64,000 bases of DNA from contig CAKSTL010000002.1 in NCBI GenBank assembly GCA_934500875.1, positions 160,987-224,986 on the forward strand, read 5' to 3'. Shown here piece after piece: positions 43,198 to 52,223 of the stretch; within the stretch, counting starts at the first letter, position 1; the number at the start of each line of letters is the position of its first letter. The stretch is from an uncultured Clostridia bacterium. GTDB lineage: Bacteria; Bacillota; Clostridia; UMGS1810. The position numbers were made by a program, and so were the translations under genes. The notes under the pieces were generated by a model that did no database searches, was not told the origin of the DNA, and saw only the letters and a program-made list of their open reading frames with translations.

Positions 43198-43617
43198 TTA
43201 TATATTTCTTATACTGTCAAGATAGTTTTGCAAAATTACCGCCGCAGAAACGGTGTCAATAACCTTTTTTCTTCCGCTGCCACGGGTGTTTGTTTCGGAC
43301 AAAAACCTGTCTGCCATAACGGTTGACAGCCGTTCGTCATAAAGAATGACTTCGGATTTCGGATATCTTTCTTCAAGCGTTTTTTTAAAATTCAGTGTGA
43401 TATCGCCCCTGAAACCCACCGAGCCGTCCATATTTTTCGGAAATCCCAGAACTATCTTTTCGGGTTTGTATTCATTATAAATTTCGTCAAGACTTTCGAG
43501 CATTTTTTCAAAAACCCTGTTCGGCAGCGTTTTTATGCCCTGTGCGGTGAAAAGCAGCGGGTCGGACACTGCAATTCCCACTCTTGCGTCGCCGTAATCA
43601 ATGCCAAGTATTCTCAA
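43198..43617 (-). CDS. ruvX: Putative pre-16S rRNA nuclease / Holliday junction resolvase-like protein RuvX (YqgF)
   Basis: A 139-aa RNase H-fold protein, full length. ILGIDYGDARVGIAVSD carries the first catalytic Asp, IVLGFPKNMDGSVG is conserved, and YDERLSTVMADRFL and DTVSAAVILQNYL supply the others. YqgF is linked to 16S rRNA 5'-end maturation, and an earlier proposal was Holliday junction resolution. It starts at TTG 43617, overlapping the stop of the upstream gene by 4 bp, with GGAGG in the end of that gene. Confidence 0.9.
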   Translation of the reverse strand: MRILGIDYGDARVGIAVSDPLLFTAQGIKTLPNRVFEKMLESLDEIYNEYKPEKIVLGFPKNMDGSVGFRGDITLNFKKTLEERYPKSEVILYDERLSTVMADRFLSETNTRGSGRKKVIDTVSAAVILQNYLDSIRNI

Positions 43618-45908
43618 ATTTCATCCTCCCCGGTATTTTCTTGATTAATATCGTTTTCCTCTTCTTCAAACACAATTATGGGGTCTTTGTTCAAAAGCTT
43701 TACGGCGATATCCGCATTCGATTTTGCCTTTTTGCAAAGCTCGGTTATACGTTTTGTAAATTCTTCTTTTATCGAGTTGTTATTTTTTATGCAGTCGTTA
43801 ATTATGCCGATAAAGTTTTCGCCCGATATTTTTTCTGCGCCGATAAAATGCGTCTGACCGACGTAATCGAGAAAACTTTTAACCTTCGGGTCATACACAA
43901 TTCCGACAATCGGAACGCATACGCTCGCCGCATATATAAGCGAATGAAGGCGCATACCGATAAGCAGCGTGCAGCGTGAAATAATGCCTGCGAAAATCTT
44001 TTCGTCGTAGCGTGTGCCGATAATGTAATACGGCGTTTCAAGGTGAGCGCATATTTTTTTTGAAAATTCCAAATCGTTTGGCAGCTGCATAGGCAGAAAA
44101 ACGGGATAAACATTATTCATACGGCATATTATGTCAAGGTCTTTTGCGAATGTTTTTTCAAAATTCGGCTCGTTTTTCTTCCACGGGCGCACCGATACGC
44201 CGATTAAATTTATATCGCCTCTTATTCCGTGCGATTTTAAAACGTTTTCGGTGAGCTTGCTGTCCGCCGCAGTAAGGTTAAGCGCAGGGTCGGCAGTTAA
44301 AATTATGTTTTCGTTTTCAACTCCTATTTCTCTTAAAAGGCGCAAAGAGCCTTCTTCTCTTAACGTTATTATATCCGCCCTGTCAAAAATCTTTTTTGTA
44401 AGACGGCGGTTTTTTGCTTTGTTTATGGGCCCTATGCCGTTTGCATACACCATAAGCGACATATGTTTTTTCAGCGCAAGCTTCATAATTGTAAGGTAAT
44501 ACAAAATTGATTTTGTGCTGGTTACGTCCTGTATCAGCGAGCCGCCGCCGCTTAAAAGCACCTTTGTTCTGTTCATTGCCTTAATTACCTTAAACGGCGA
44601 AAATCTGTTTATCGCTTCAACGTTATATCTTTTTACGGTTTCTTCGGGACGTCTTGACAAAACAACTATTTTAAGGGTATTGTCAATTTCTTTAAGATTA
44701 TCGAGCATTGCCTGCAAAAGTGCGTCATCTCCCGAATTGTTAAATCCGAAATAGCCCGAAATCATAAAGTCGTATCCGTTTGACTTTTCACGAAGAACCT
44801 TGTCGTATGCCTTTATTGTATTTTCCGCCATTGCGGTAATGGAATAATTTTTAACGACAACTTCTCTTCCGAAGTTTACAAGCGCCTCCTTTTTGTCTGC
44901 CGGCATATTGTAAACGGTCATAATATCGTCGAAAAAAGTGTTGTCCGAGGCAAAATCAAAACCTCTGCACGTAAAATTGTTTTCTCTGCAAGCCATTTCG
45001 TTGTCGGGCGAAAAAATTCCGCCGTAACCGAACTGCCCCGACAAAATCACCGGCACCTTTGCGCTCATAGCCTCAAGCGCCGCCCTGCTTATTCCGACAA
45101 ACACATTTGCGATTGACAAAAACTTATGCACGTCGGTGCGTGAATTTGTCATAACAAAAATTTCTTTTTTCAACTGAGCGTTTTTTTCGGCGCAAAGAGC
45201 GCTTATTTTGTCAAATTCGTTGCCGCCGCCAACCATAATTATTTTAAGATTATCAATCTCTTCGCAAAGTCTGCCGGCAATGCTCAAAAGCGCATACGCC
45301 GCATTGGTATTGCCTTCGTCAAGCCTGCTTACGCACACAATTTTAAACGAGTGCTCGGGAATGGAAAATTCCGCAAGCGTGTCGTAATGCAAAAAGTCGC
45401 CCGAAAAAAGGTCTGTATTTATGCCGTTGATTGTAACGAGCGTATTCTCGGGCGAAAAATTGTAGTTATCTATAACGTATTTTCTTATATCCTCGCTGAC
45501 GCATATCGCCTCGTCGCCCCAGTTTGTAAGAAGCTTATAGTGCGGCGCTGTGGAATACACGCCGTGGACGGTGGAAACGAGCGGTATGCCGAGCCTTTTT
45601 TTCACAAGCGAGCTTACAAACGCCGGTATGCGTGCATGTGCGTGGATAAGGTCTATTTTTTCACGAAGCACAACCTTTTTTATCACGTTGTAGGATTTTA
45701 TCATACTTAAAGGGTCTTTTTTTGTAAGAGGTGCAAAGTAGTGGCGCACCCCCGCCTCGGTAAGCTCTTTTTCATAAACTCCGCCGCTTGAAACCGCATA
45801 AACGATATATCCTTTTTTGCACAAATATTTTGCAAGCTCCACTGCGTGCGTTTCGGCTCCGCCTATTTCAAGCCCCATAAGGGCAAGCAAAATCCTCACT
45901 CTTTTCAT
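43614..45908 (-). CDS. Fusion: GT4 glycosyltransferase plus CsaB-type polysaccharide pyruvyl transferase
   Basis: A 764-aa two-domain protein. Residues about 1-370 form a GT-B glycosyltransferase of family 4 (ALMGLEIGGAETHAVELAKY, CVSRLDEGN, ALEAMSAKVPVILS). Residues about 375-735 match CsaB (ISGYFGFNNSGDDALLQAML, SGGGSLIQDVTS, GMRLHSLIYAA). CsaB adds pyruvyl ketals to wall polysaccharide, which in other Bacillota lets SLH-domain proteins dock. Both activities in one chain suggest that sugar addition and pyruvylation are coupled. ATG 45908 follows AGAGAGG; the frame to 45935 has no site of its own. Confidence 0.88.
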   Translation of the reverse strand: MKRVRILLALMGLEIGGAETHAVELAKYLCKKGYIVYAVSSGGVYEKELTEAGVRHYFAPLTKKDPLSMIKSYNVIKKVVLREKIDLIHAHARIPAFVSSLVKKRLGIPLVSTVHGVYSTAPHYKLLTNWGDEAICVSEDIRKYVIDNYNFSPENTLVTINGINTDLFSGDFLHYDTLAEFSIPEHSFKIVCVSRLDEGNTNAAYALLSIAGRLCEEIDNLKIIMVGGGNEFDKISALCAEKNAQLKKEIFVMTNSRTDVHKFLSIANVFVGISRAALEAMSAKVPVILSGQFGYGGIFSPDNEMACRENNFTCRGFDFASDNTFFDDIMTVYNMPADKKEALVNFGREVVVKNYSITAMAENTIKAYDKVLREKSNGYDFMISGYFGFNNSGDDALLQAMLDNLKEIDNTLKIVVLSRRPEETVKRYNVEAINRFSPFKVIKAMNRTKVLLSGGGSLIQDVTSTKSILYYLTIMKLALKKHMSLMVYANGIGPINKAKNRRLTKKIFDRADIITLREEGSLRLLREIGVENENIILTADPALNLTAADSKLTENVLKSHGIRGDINLIGVSVRPWKKNEPNFEKTFAKDLDIICRMNNVYPVFLPMQLPNDLEFSKKICAHLETPYYIIGTRYDEKIFAGIISRCTLLIGMRLHSLIYAASVCVPIVGIVYDPKVKSFLDYVGQTHFIGAEKISGENFIGIINDCIKNNNSIKEEFTKRITELCKKAKSNADIAVKLLNKDPIIVFEEEENDINQENTGEDEI

Positions 45909-45950
45909 TAGATTTACCTCTCTGTCAAAAAACATAATACAACATTATAT

Positions 45951-45979
45951 ATTTTACCACGTTTTACAAAAAATTTCAA
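45951..45979 (-). promoter_or_regulatory. Promoter of the GT-CsaB / ruvX / yrzB unit
   Basis: On the minus strand TTGAAA (45979-45974) and TAAAAT (45956-45951) are 17 bp apart. The three genes overlap or lie within 14 bp, so they form one unit. Confidence 0.65.
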
Positions 45980-46015
45980 TTACAATTTTATTAAAAAGCG
46001 CAAAATATATTTACT

Positions 46016-46043
46016 TTGACTTTTTGATGTAGTAAAATAAACT
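46016..46043 (+). promoter_or_regulatory. Promoter of the phosphodiester glycosidase gene
   Basis: TTGACT (46016-46021), 16 bp, TAAACT (46038-46043), followed by AAGGAG at 46058. It is divergent from the promoter at 45951-45979. Confidence 0.6.
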
Positions 46044-46073
46044 TATCAATATAGTTTAAGGAGAATTGCAGAA

Positions 46074-48368
46074 TTGAAAAAAATTATATCGTTTATTCTT
46101 TTGTTTACGCTTATTTTCACGAGTGCTTCGGCGGCTGCACCGATATACAGCCTGTATGATGAAACGTCGTACATAGACGGGCTTAAGATTACGCACATAC
46201 GTTCTCTTACAAAAAACGGCTGGCTGAACATAAACATTGCGTCCGCCGACCTTTCAAAGGAATATATTGACGCAGCGCTTTTAAAGGACGAAAACGACAT
46301 ACGAAAGCTTACAAACGTTAAAACGCTTGCCGAAAAGGCGGATACATACGTTGCGGTAAACGGCGACTTTTTTTCGTGGTCGAGCGCTGAAAAGGGCAAG
46401 GGCAGCAGTGTGGGAGTTGAAATAAAGGACGGCGAAAAGCTTACGTCTTACGCAAAGGACAGCACCTCCAATGCGGTTTTTATTAAGACGGACGACAAAA
46501 ATATGCTTTTTGATTATATCGACACTTATATGACGGTTACTGCGCCGAACGGCGAAGGCGCGCAGATTAAGCATATCAACAAATACGACGATTTGGACGG
46601 AATTGTTATGTATAACTCCAAGTGGGGCGAAACTTCGCCGGGGTCTTATGCATATCAGGTTGAAATGGTTGTGGAGGACGATACGGTTACTGCGATAAAC
46701 TATGACCAAGGGCCGTGCAAAATTCCCGAAAACGGATATGTTTTGTCTTTTTTGAAGGACAGGACGACATTTCTTATCGACAATTTTCAGATAGGCGATA
46801 AAATTGCCTTTGACATATCGGTAAAGCCGAATTATGAGAACATAAACCTTGCAATGGGCGGCGGAACGCTTCTTGTAAAGGACGGAAAAACCGCAAAAAA
46901 TACGCATAATATTTCGGGTCTTAACCCGAGGACGGCGCTCGGACTTGACAAAGACGGAAAGGTTCTTTATCTTATCACGGTTGACGGACGTCAGGAGGCA
47001 AGCGTTGGGGTATCGCTTGCAGAGTTATCCGAAATTCTTATAAACAACGGAATTTACAATGCAATAAACCTTGACGGCGGCGGTTCTACGACAATGGTTG
47101 CAAAAAATGCCGAAACGCTTGAAAACGAGGTTATAAACCTTCCGAGCGAGGGCAGTCTGCGCTCCGTTATAAACGGAATAGGAATAAAGATGACTGCCGA
47201 AAAGGGCGAGGCGGCAAAAATGGTTATAAACAGTGCAAGCGACACGGTTTTTGCAGGAATGTCGGTATATGCAGAGTGTCTTTTGTATGACTCAAACGGT
47301 ATGTATCTCGGAACTGCGCCTTCGGAGGATGTAGAATACAGCTGCGAAAACGGAAAATTTGAGGACGGATTTTATTATCCCGAATCGGAAGGCGAGGGAA
47401 GGGTGTTTGCAAAATACAAGGACGGAATTGAAGCTTCTTTGGAATTTACCGTTCTCGGCTCTCTTGCGGCAATTTATCCCAATGTGAAAAGTGTAAGGCT
47501 TGATGTTGGGCAAAAACAGTATATAAGCCTTGAAGGGTGCGACAAAAACGGGCGCAGCGCACCGATAAACCTTAAGGATACCGATATAAATTTTACGGAT
47601 GATGTGGTTGTTCGTGAGGGCAACAATCTTGTGGGCGCAAAGGCGGGCAGTGCAATTATGACGGCGGCGTGCAAAAACGTTAACACGCACATTGCGCTCT
47701 ACTGCGGTGATGTGAGCGAGGATATTCCGCTTCCGGCGGACGTTTGCGAAACCGAGCCGTTAAGAGAAATACAAAACGGTGAAAATTCATTTTATTTTAC
47801 GGCGTTCGGAAGTCCCGTATCGAAAAATACGCTTTTGGAACGTGCGGTATTAAGAAGGCTTGACGGCAAAATTTCAAACAATGCGTCAGTTGCGCTTTTT
47901 GCAGGAAACAAGACCGACACGGTAAATATTAAGACGAAGAGCGTCAAAACCGACGTGTGCGAGGTTTACGAATACAAAAACAGCCTTTTTGTTTCGGTGA
48001 ACAACTATAACGGCACAATATCGGGCAACGGTTTTTCGCAGTGGCAAAAAATTATATCGGCGCTCGATAGCACGACAAGCAAAAATGTTTTTCTCATTTT
48101 GCGTGAAAAACCTGTTTTCAACAGCAAAAACGAGCAGGATTTGTTTGACGATTTGGTTAAAAAATATTTGTCGGATAAGTCGGGCAAGAGTGGATTTGTG
48201 CTGTATGACGGCAGCGAAAATCTTATGTATGCCTTAAACGGCGTGAAATATTTTGAGCTTAAGGGAATGAGAAATGCGGATGTTTCGACATTTTCCGACA
48301 TTGAGTATTATACTTTTGCGGTTGACGGCGACAGCGTTACCTACGGCATAAAAAAGATTTTTGATTAG
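46074..48368 (+). CDS. Secreted phosphodiester glycosidase family protein (NAGPA-like)
   Basis: A 764-aa exported protein. The signal peptide (residues 1-21) is KKIISFILLFTLIFTSASA. A phosphodiester glycosidase domain (about 75-375) has VAVNGDFFSW, GLNPRTALGLDKDGKVLYL and NAINLDGGGSTTM, the hallmarks of the NAGPA family. Next comes a beta-rich region (about 380-560) with two Ig-like modules. The final 200 residues (from about 570, NSFYFTAFGSPV) may be a degenerate metallophosphatase-like fold, since metal-ligand motifs are absent. The substrate is probably a wall or exopolysaccharide linkage (inference). The start is TTG 46074, ten bases after AAGGAG. Confidence 0.82.
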   Translation: MKKIISFILLFTLIFTSASAAAPIYSLYDETSYIDGLKITHIRSLTKNGWLNINIASADLSKEYIDAALLKDENDIRKLTNVKTLAEKADTYVAVNGDFFSWSSAEKGKGSSVGVEIKDGEKLTSYAKDSTSNAVFIKTDDKNMLFDYIDTYMTVTAPNGEGAQIKHINKYDDLDGIVMYNSKWGETSPGSYAYQVEMVVEDDTVTAINYDQGPCKIPENGYVLSFLKDRTTFLIDNFQIGDKIAFDISVKPNYENINLAMGGGTLLVKDGKTAKNTHNISGLNPRTALGLDKDGKVLYLITVDGRQEASVGVSLAELSEILINNGIYNAINLDGGGSTTMVAKNAETLENEVINLPSEGSLRSVINGIGIKMTAEKGEAAKMVINSASDTVFAGMSVYAECLLYDSNGMYLGTAPSEDVEYSCENGKFEDGFYYPESEGEGRVFAKYKDGIEASLEFTVLGSLAAIYPNVKSVRLDVGQKQYISLEGCDKNGRSAPINLKDTDINFTDDVVVREGNNLVGAKAGSAIMTAACKNVNTHIALYCGDVSEDIPLPADVCETEPLREIQNGENSFYFTAFGSPVSKNTLLERAVLRRLDGKISNNASVALFAGNKTDTVNIKTKSVKTDVCEVYEYKNSLFVSVNNYNGTISGNGFSQWQKIISALDSTTSKNVFLILREKPVFNSKNEQDLFDDLVKKYLSDKSGKSGFVLYDGSENLMYALNGVKYFELKGMRNADVSTFSDIEYYTFAVDGDSVTYGIKKIFD

Positions 48369-48373
48369 AAAAA

Positions 48374-48425
48374 TAAGGCGCAGTACTGCCTTCGGTTAAT
48401 CGGGGCAATATTTGCGCCTTAATAA
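48374..48425 (+). terminator. Terminator after the phosphodiester glycosidase gene
   Basis: AAGGCGCA and TGCGCCTT form the base of a hairpin, with an inner TGCC/GGCA pair. The T run after it is short. Confidence 0.6.
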
Positions 48426-48485
48426 GTATTTTTTACAAATATGAATTTATTTATTGTGCAAAATAACTATTTTTTGTATTCGGTG

Positions 48486-48543
48486 TAGACTTTTGACGTA
48501 ATTTGTAGTATAATTTGATAGGTTTGAGTGTATGCGTACACTC
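48486..48543 (+). promoter_or_regulatory. upp promoter and leader hairpin
   Basis: The promoter is TAGACT (48486-48491), 17 bp, TATAAT (48509-48514). A perfect 7-bp hairpin GAGTGTA-TGCG-TACACTC (48526-48543) starts about 5 bases after the expected transcription start. It may protect the 5' end or bind a regulator; I cannot tell which. Confidence 0.6.
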
Positions 48544-48575
48544 TTAGAATTTACTTTAAGAAAAGAGGAAGCAGA

Positions 48576-49202
48576 ATGAGCACAGTTCACGTTATGGACC
48601 ACCCTCTTATAGTTCATAAAATCACAAAGCTCCGTGACAAAGACACACCGGTTAAGGAATTCAGAGAGCTTGTTAATGAAATTGCACTTTTGATGGGCTA
48701 TGAGGCAACAAGAGATTTAAAGCTTATAGATAAAGAGGTTGAAACGCCTATTACAAAAACAGTTGGCAAAGAAATTGCAAAACCGGTTGCGGTTGTTCCC
48801 ATTTTAAGGGCAGGGCTCGGTATGGTTGACGCTATTATGAACATTGTACCGTCGGCAAAAATCGGTCATATAGGACTTTACCGTGACCACGAAACGGCAG
48901 AGCCTGTTGAATATTACTGCAAGCTTCCGACAGACGTTGACAAAAGAGAAGTTATTGTTGTTGACCCTATGCTTGCAACAGGCGGCAGCAGCGTTGCGGC
49001 TATTGATTTTATCAAGCAGAGAGGCGCACACGATATAAGACTTATGTGCATTATTGCGGCTCCCGAGGGCATTGAGTGTATGCAAAAGGCTCATCCCGAC
49101 GTTGATATTTACTGCGGTGCGCTTGATGAAAAGCTTAACGAAGCAAAATACATTGTTCCCGGTCTTGGTGATGCGGGCGACAGACTTTTCGGCACACTTT
49201 AA
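48576..49202 (+). CDS. upp: Uracil phosphoribosyltransferase
   Basis: Upp salvages uracil to UMP with PRPP. The 208-aa protein is full length, with LIVHKITKLRDKDTPVKEFR at the start, VPILRAGLGMVDAI, the PRPP loop VVDPMLATGGSS and the uracil-binding end YIVPGLGDAGDRLFGT. ATG 48576 follows AGAGGAAG; the extra upstream frame (from 48528) lies in the leader hairpin and is not translated. The gene stands alone between terminators. Confidence 0.96.
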   Translation: MSTVHVMDHPLIVHKITKLRDKDTPVKEFRELVNEIALLMGYEATRDLKLIDKEVETPITKTVGKEIAKPVAVVPILRAGLGMVDAIMNIVPSAKIGHIGLYRDHETAEPVEYYCKLPTDVDKREVIVVDPMLATGGSSVAAIDFIKQRGAHDIRLMCIIAAPEGIECMQKAHPDVDIYCGALDEKLNEAKYIVPGLGDAGDRLFGTL

Positions 49203-49242
49203 TTTTAAAAAACATAAAAATTTTAAATGTCTTCACAAAACA

Positions 49243-49268
49243 AAAACCTCCGAGAAATCGGAGGTTTT
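49243..49268. terminator. Bidirectional terminator
   Basis: AAAACCTCCGA (49243-49253), loop GAAA, TCGGAGGTTTT (49258-49268): a perfect stem with A and T runs. It ends upp and the long minus-strand frd/hdr operon. Confidence 0.93.
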
Positions 49269-49288
49269 ATTTTTATGAAAATATTTAT

Positions 49289-50551
49289 TCAGCCGAATAT
49301 GACAATCATAAACTGAGAAACCAGCACAACCGCCAAAAGTGCAATAGGATATGTTGCAGCATAGGCGGACGCAACATCCTCTGTTTTTGCAACGTGAATG
49401 AGCGTGCCGAGCGCCGGTGTGCTTGTCATACCGCCCGTAATTGAGCCGAGCGAGTTGAGAAGGCTTAATTTGAGAAGCTTTGTTGCGATTATAAAGCCGA
49501 CAATCATAGGAACAATTGTCATAAGCGCACCGTAGAGGAAGTAAACGGGCTTAAAGTATTTTGCGAAGTTTGCACCGCCCGCAACGCCTGCGCCGATTAA
49601 GAATATCATAAGTCCAAGCTCTCTTAAACATTCCAAAGTCTTTTTGGGGGGCATAATATTAACTTTGCCGAGGTGCGAAAAATGCCCGAAAACAAGCGCC
49701 GTTATAAGACAGCCGCCCGTTGTTGTGAGCGAAAAGCACGTTCCCGAAAGACCTTTTGCCGAAAGCGGAATTTTTATGTTGCCGATTATTATTCCGATAA
49801 GCGCCGCAAGACCGAATGCGCCAAGACCCATATCGTCAATGTCGATAAGATTGCCGAGAGCCTTTGAAGCCGAGCCTGTGTTAACGCTCAAGAGCTTTTT
49901 GCGTTCTTCATCCATATTTGCGCCGACAATTTTCGGTATAATCTGAACAAACAGAACAACGCCGATAACGCCGAAAAGATATGCAATTCCGTATCCCACG
50001 GTAACTGCCGATTCAAGCTCTGCCGCAAGATTTGCGTCTGCGCCGTATACGTTTTTAACCGTTTCCTTTGCTGCCGAAAATCCCGGTGTTGTGGTGAGCG
50101 AGCCGGAAAGGAGTCCGTCGATAAGCGCAAGGAACTGCCTGTGGTCGGTTTCAAAGTTTCTGCCGATAAGGTAGCAGGCAACGCACGTTATTCCGCCGGC
50201 AAGAATGATAGCTACGCCAAGCAGAATGTATGATTTAAAGTTTTGCTTAAGATTTTTGAAAAACTTCGGACCTGCGATAAATCCAACCGAGGTTACAAAG
50301 AACACAAGACCGAGATTTTCAACAATTTTAAGACCCTGCTGGGCAATTTCCGCTGTTTTCAAAGCGTTGGAAAGATTTGTGTAGAAAAACGCTCCGTACA
50401 AAAGCGAAATTACAAACACGCCTGCCGTTCCGAGCGAAACACCTTTTATTGTGATACGTCCGAGTAAGTATCCGAGCGCAACAATCGCCATTATTGAAAA
50501 AATCAGGTACGATACGCTCGAAATGGAAATAACTCCGTTAAATAAGTGCAT
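49289..50551 (-). CDS. AspT/YidE-type membrane transporter, probable dicarboxylate carrier
   Basis: A 420-aa protein with about ten to eleven helices arranged as two Asp-Al_Ex repeats (SGSLTTTPGFSAA in the first half and GGMTSTPALGTLIH in the second). The soluble TrkA-C domains found between the repeats of many homologues are missing. AspT exchanges aspartate and alanine, and related proteins move C4-dicarboxylates. As the last gene of an operon that makes succinate, it may export succinate or exchange it for another acid (inference). I take ATG 50551, after AGAGG, over TTG 50569. Confidence 0.8.
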   Translation of the reverse strand: MHLFNGVISISSVSYLIFSIMAIVALGYLLGRITIKGVSLGTAGVFVISLLYGAFFYTNLSNALKTAEIAQQGLKIVENLGLVFFVTSVGFIAGPKFFKNLKQNFKSYILLGVAIILAGGITCVACYLIGRNFETDHRQFLALIDGLLSGSLTTTPGFSAAKETVKNVYGADANLAAELESAVTVGYGIAYLFGVIGVVLFVQIIPKIVGANMDEERKKLLSVNTGSASKALGNLIDIDDMGLGAFGLAALIGIIIGNIKIPLSAKGLSGTCFSLTTTGGCLITALVFGHFSHLGKVNIMPPKKTLECLRELGLMIFLIGAGVAGGANFAKYFKPVYFLYGALMTIVPMIVGFIIATKLLKLSLLNSLGSITGGMTSTPALGTLIHVAKTEDVASAYAATYPIALLAVVLVSQFMIVIFG

Positions 50552-50612
50552 TATTTTAGCCTCTTTCAAAATTTATAGTGACATTTTTGTAAAAGCAGCA
50601 GTAAAAATGTCT

Positions 50613-52208
50613 TTATTTTCTGCGGTAATCGGGCAAAAGCATAGGCGATACGGCGTCTGTTTCAACACCCGCATTTTTTCGTTCTTCGTCAAATTTTGCA
50701 ATGTGACCGAGCGTAAGCTTTCCTGTTTTTACGTCCTTTGCACGTGCCGCCGCATTTTTTCCGGCGCTTCTGCCGAAAACGATTATATCAAGCAGAGAGT
50801 TGCCCATAAGACGGTTTCTGCCGTGTATTCCTCCAACAGCCTCGCCTGCAACGTAGAGGTTTTCGACATTTGTTGTCATACCGTCAACGTTTATATCAAG
50901 ACCGCCGTTCTGATAGTGAAGGGTGGGGTAAACCAGGATAGGCTCTTTGCGGATGTCAATTCCGTAGCTTGCAAACATACGCATCATTGCAGGAATACGT
51001 TTTTCGATTGTTCCTTCGCCGCCGATTTTTTCAATCATAGGCGTGTCAAGCCAAACAGCGTCGCCGCTGCCGGTATCAACACCCTCTTTGCGGTCGCTGC
51101 ATTCTCTTATAATGGAAGCCGCCGCAACGTCACGGGTTTCAAGCGGATGCATAAACACTTCGCCGTCCCTGTTTACAAGCTTTGCGCCGAGAGAACGCAC
51201 CTTTTCGGTAACAAGCGCACCGAAAATCTGCTGAGGATATGCCGCACCTGTCGGGTGATACTGAAGAGTATCGGCATACAAAAGCTTTGCGCCGGCACGG
51301 TATCCCAAAACAAGACCGTCCGCCGTTGCGCCGTAGTGGTTTGACGTAGGAAAGCCCTGATAGTGCATACGTCCTGCGCCGCCGGTTGCAATGATAACGG
51401 TTTTTGCCCTTGCAACCATAAGCTCTTTTGTTTCCATATTCATAAGAACGGCGCCGCTTGCCTTGCCGTTTTCGTCAAGAATCAATTCGATTGCCGATGT
51501 AAAGTCCACAACCTCTATGCCTCTGTTTAAAACTTCGTCACGCAGCGTTCGCATAATTTCGGCGCCCGAATAGTCTTTCGCAGCGTGCATACGCTTGCGT
51601 GACGTACCGCCGCCGTGCGTGGTAATCATTGTGCCGTCCTCTTCTTTGTCAAACTCAACGCCGAGATTGTTAAGCCAGCCTATAGCCTCGGGAGCGTCGC
51701 ACACAAGCTTTGCCAGAAGCTCTCTTTTTGCCGCATAGTGTCCGCCGCCGAAAGCGTCCACAAAGTGGATTGCGGGCGAATCGTTGGGTTTGTCTGCCGC
51801 CTGGATACCGCCTTCTGCCATCATTGTGTTTGCGTCGCCCATACGCAGCTTTGTAACAATCATAGTTTTTGCACCGGCGTTATCCGCCTCGATTGCTGCG
51901 CTTGTTCCTGCGCCGCCGCCGCCGATTATGAGCACGTCAACGTCATATTTTATATCGTCAAGGTTTACGTCAGACGCTGAAATTCTTGAATGTGCCTCAA
52001 GCATTTCGCAAAGCTCAACGGGCACAAGCTCGCCCTTATTGGGGCCGAAAGAGAGTGTTTTAAACTCGCTTTTTTTATAGTCGGGATGATAGGAGGCGAG
52101 CAATTTTTCTTTTTCCTCCGCCGTCATACGCTTCGGCTCATAGGCAATATTTTCTTCTCTCTTTTTTTCAACTGCCTTTAGTGATTTCTGAAAACTTTCT
52201 GAATACAT
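50613..52208 (-). CDS. frdA: Fumarate reductase flavoprotein subunit (soluble, FrdA/TfrA-like)
   Basis: A 531-aa FAD enzyme that would reduce fumarate to succinate. After about 85 extra N-terminal residues comes the FAD loop DVLIIGGGGAGTSAAIEA. Then follow HPTGAAYP with the substrate His, TEKVRSLGAKLVNRDGEVF, TLHYQNGGLDI and AGEAVGGIHGRNRLMGNS. Where membrane-bound FrdA/SdhA have a His that binds FAD covalently, this protein reads ANTMMAEGG, so FAD should be non-covalent. There is no signal peptide and no frdC/frdD nearby, so a cytosolic enzyme is expected. The partner is FrdB, 15 bp upstream. Confidence 0.88.
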   Translation of the reverse strand: MYSESFQKSLKAVEKKREENIAYEPKRMTAEEKEKLLASYHPDYKKSEFKTLSFGPNKGELVPVELCEMLEAHSRISASDVNLDDIKYDVDVLIIGGGGAGTSAAIEADNAGAKTMIVTKLRMGDANTMMAEGGIQAADKPNDSPAIHFVDAFGGGHYAAKRELLAKLVCDAPEAIGWLNNLGVEFDKEEDGTMITTHGGGTSRKRMHAAKDYSGAEIMRTLRDEVLNRGIEVVDFTSAIELILDENGKASGAVLMNMETKELMVARAKTVIIATGGAGRMHYQGFPTSNHYGATADGLVLGYRAGAKLLYADTLQYHPTGAAYPQQIFGALVTEKVRSLGAKLVNRDGEVFMHPLETRDVAAASIIRECSDRKEGVDTGSGDAVWLDTPMIEKIGGEGTIEKRIPAMMRMFASYGIDIRKEPILVYPTLHYQNGGLDINVDGMTTNVENLYVAGEAVGGIHGRNRLMGNSLLDIIVFGRSAGKNAAARAKDVKTGKLTLGHIAKFDEERKNAGVETDAVSPMLLPDYRRK

Positions 52209-52223
52209 TTGCTTTAAACCTCC

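Noticed and set aside
50613..52208. L-aspartate oxidase or succinate dehydrogenase for the flavoprotein
   Set aside because: The partner FrdB with three clusters, the absence of nadA/nadC, and the pckA-mdh-fumC context point to fumarate reductase; no membrane anchor genes are present for SDH.
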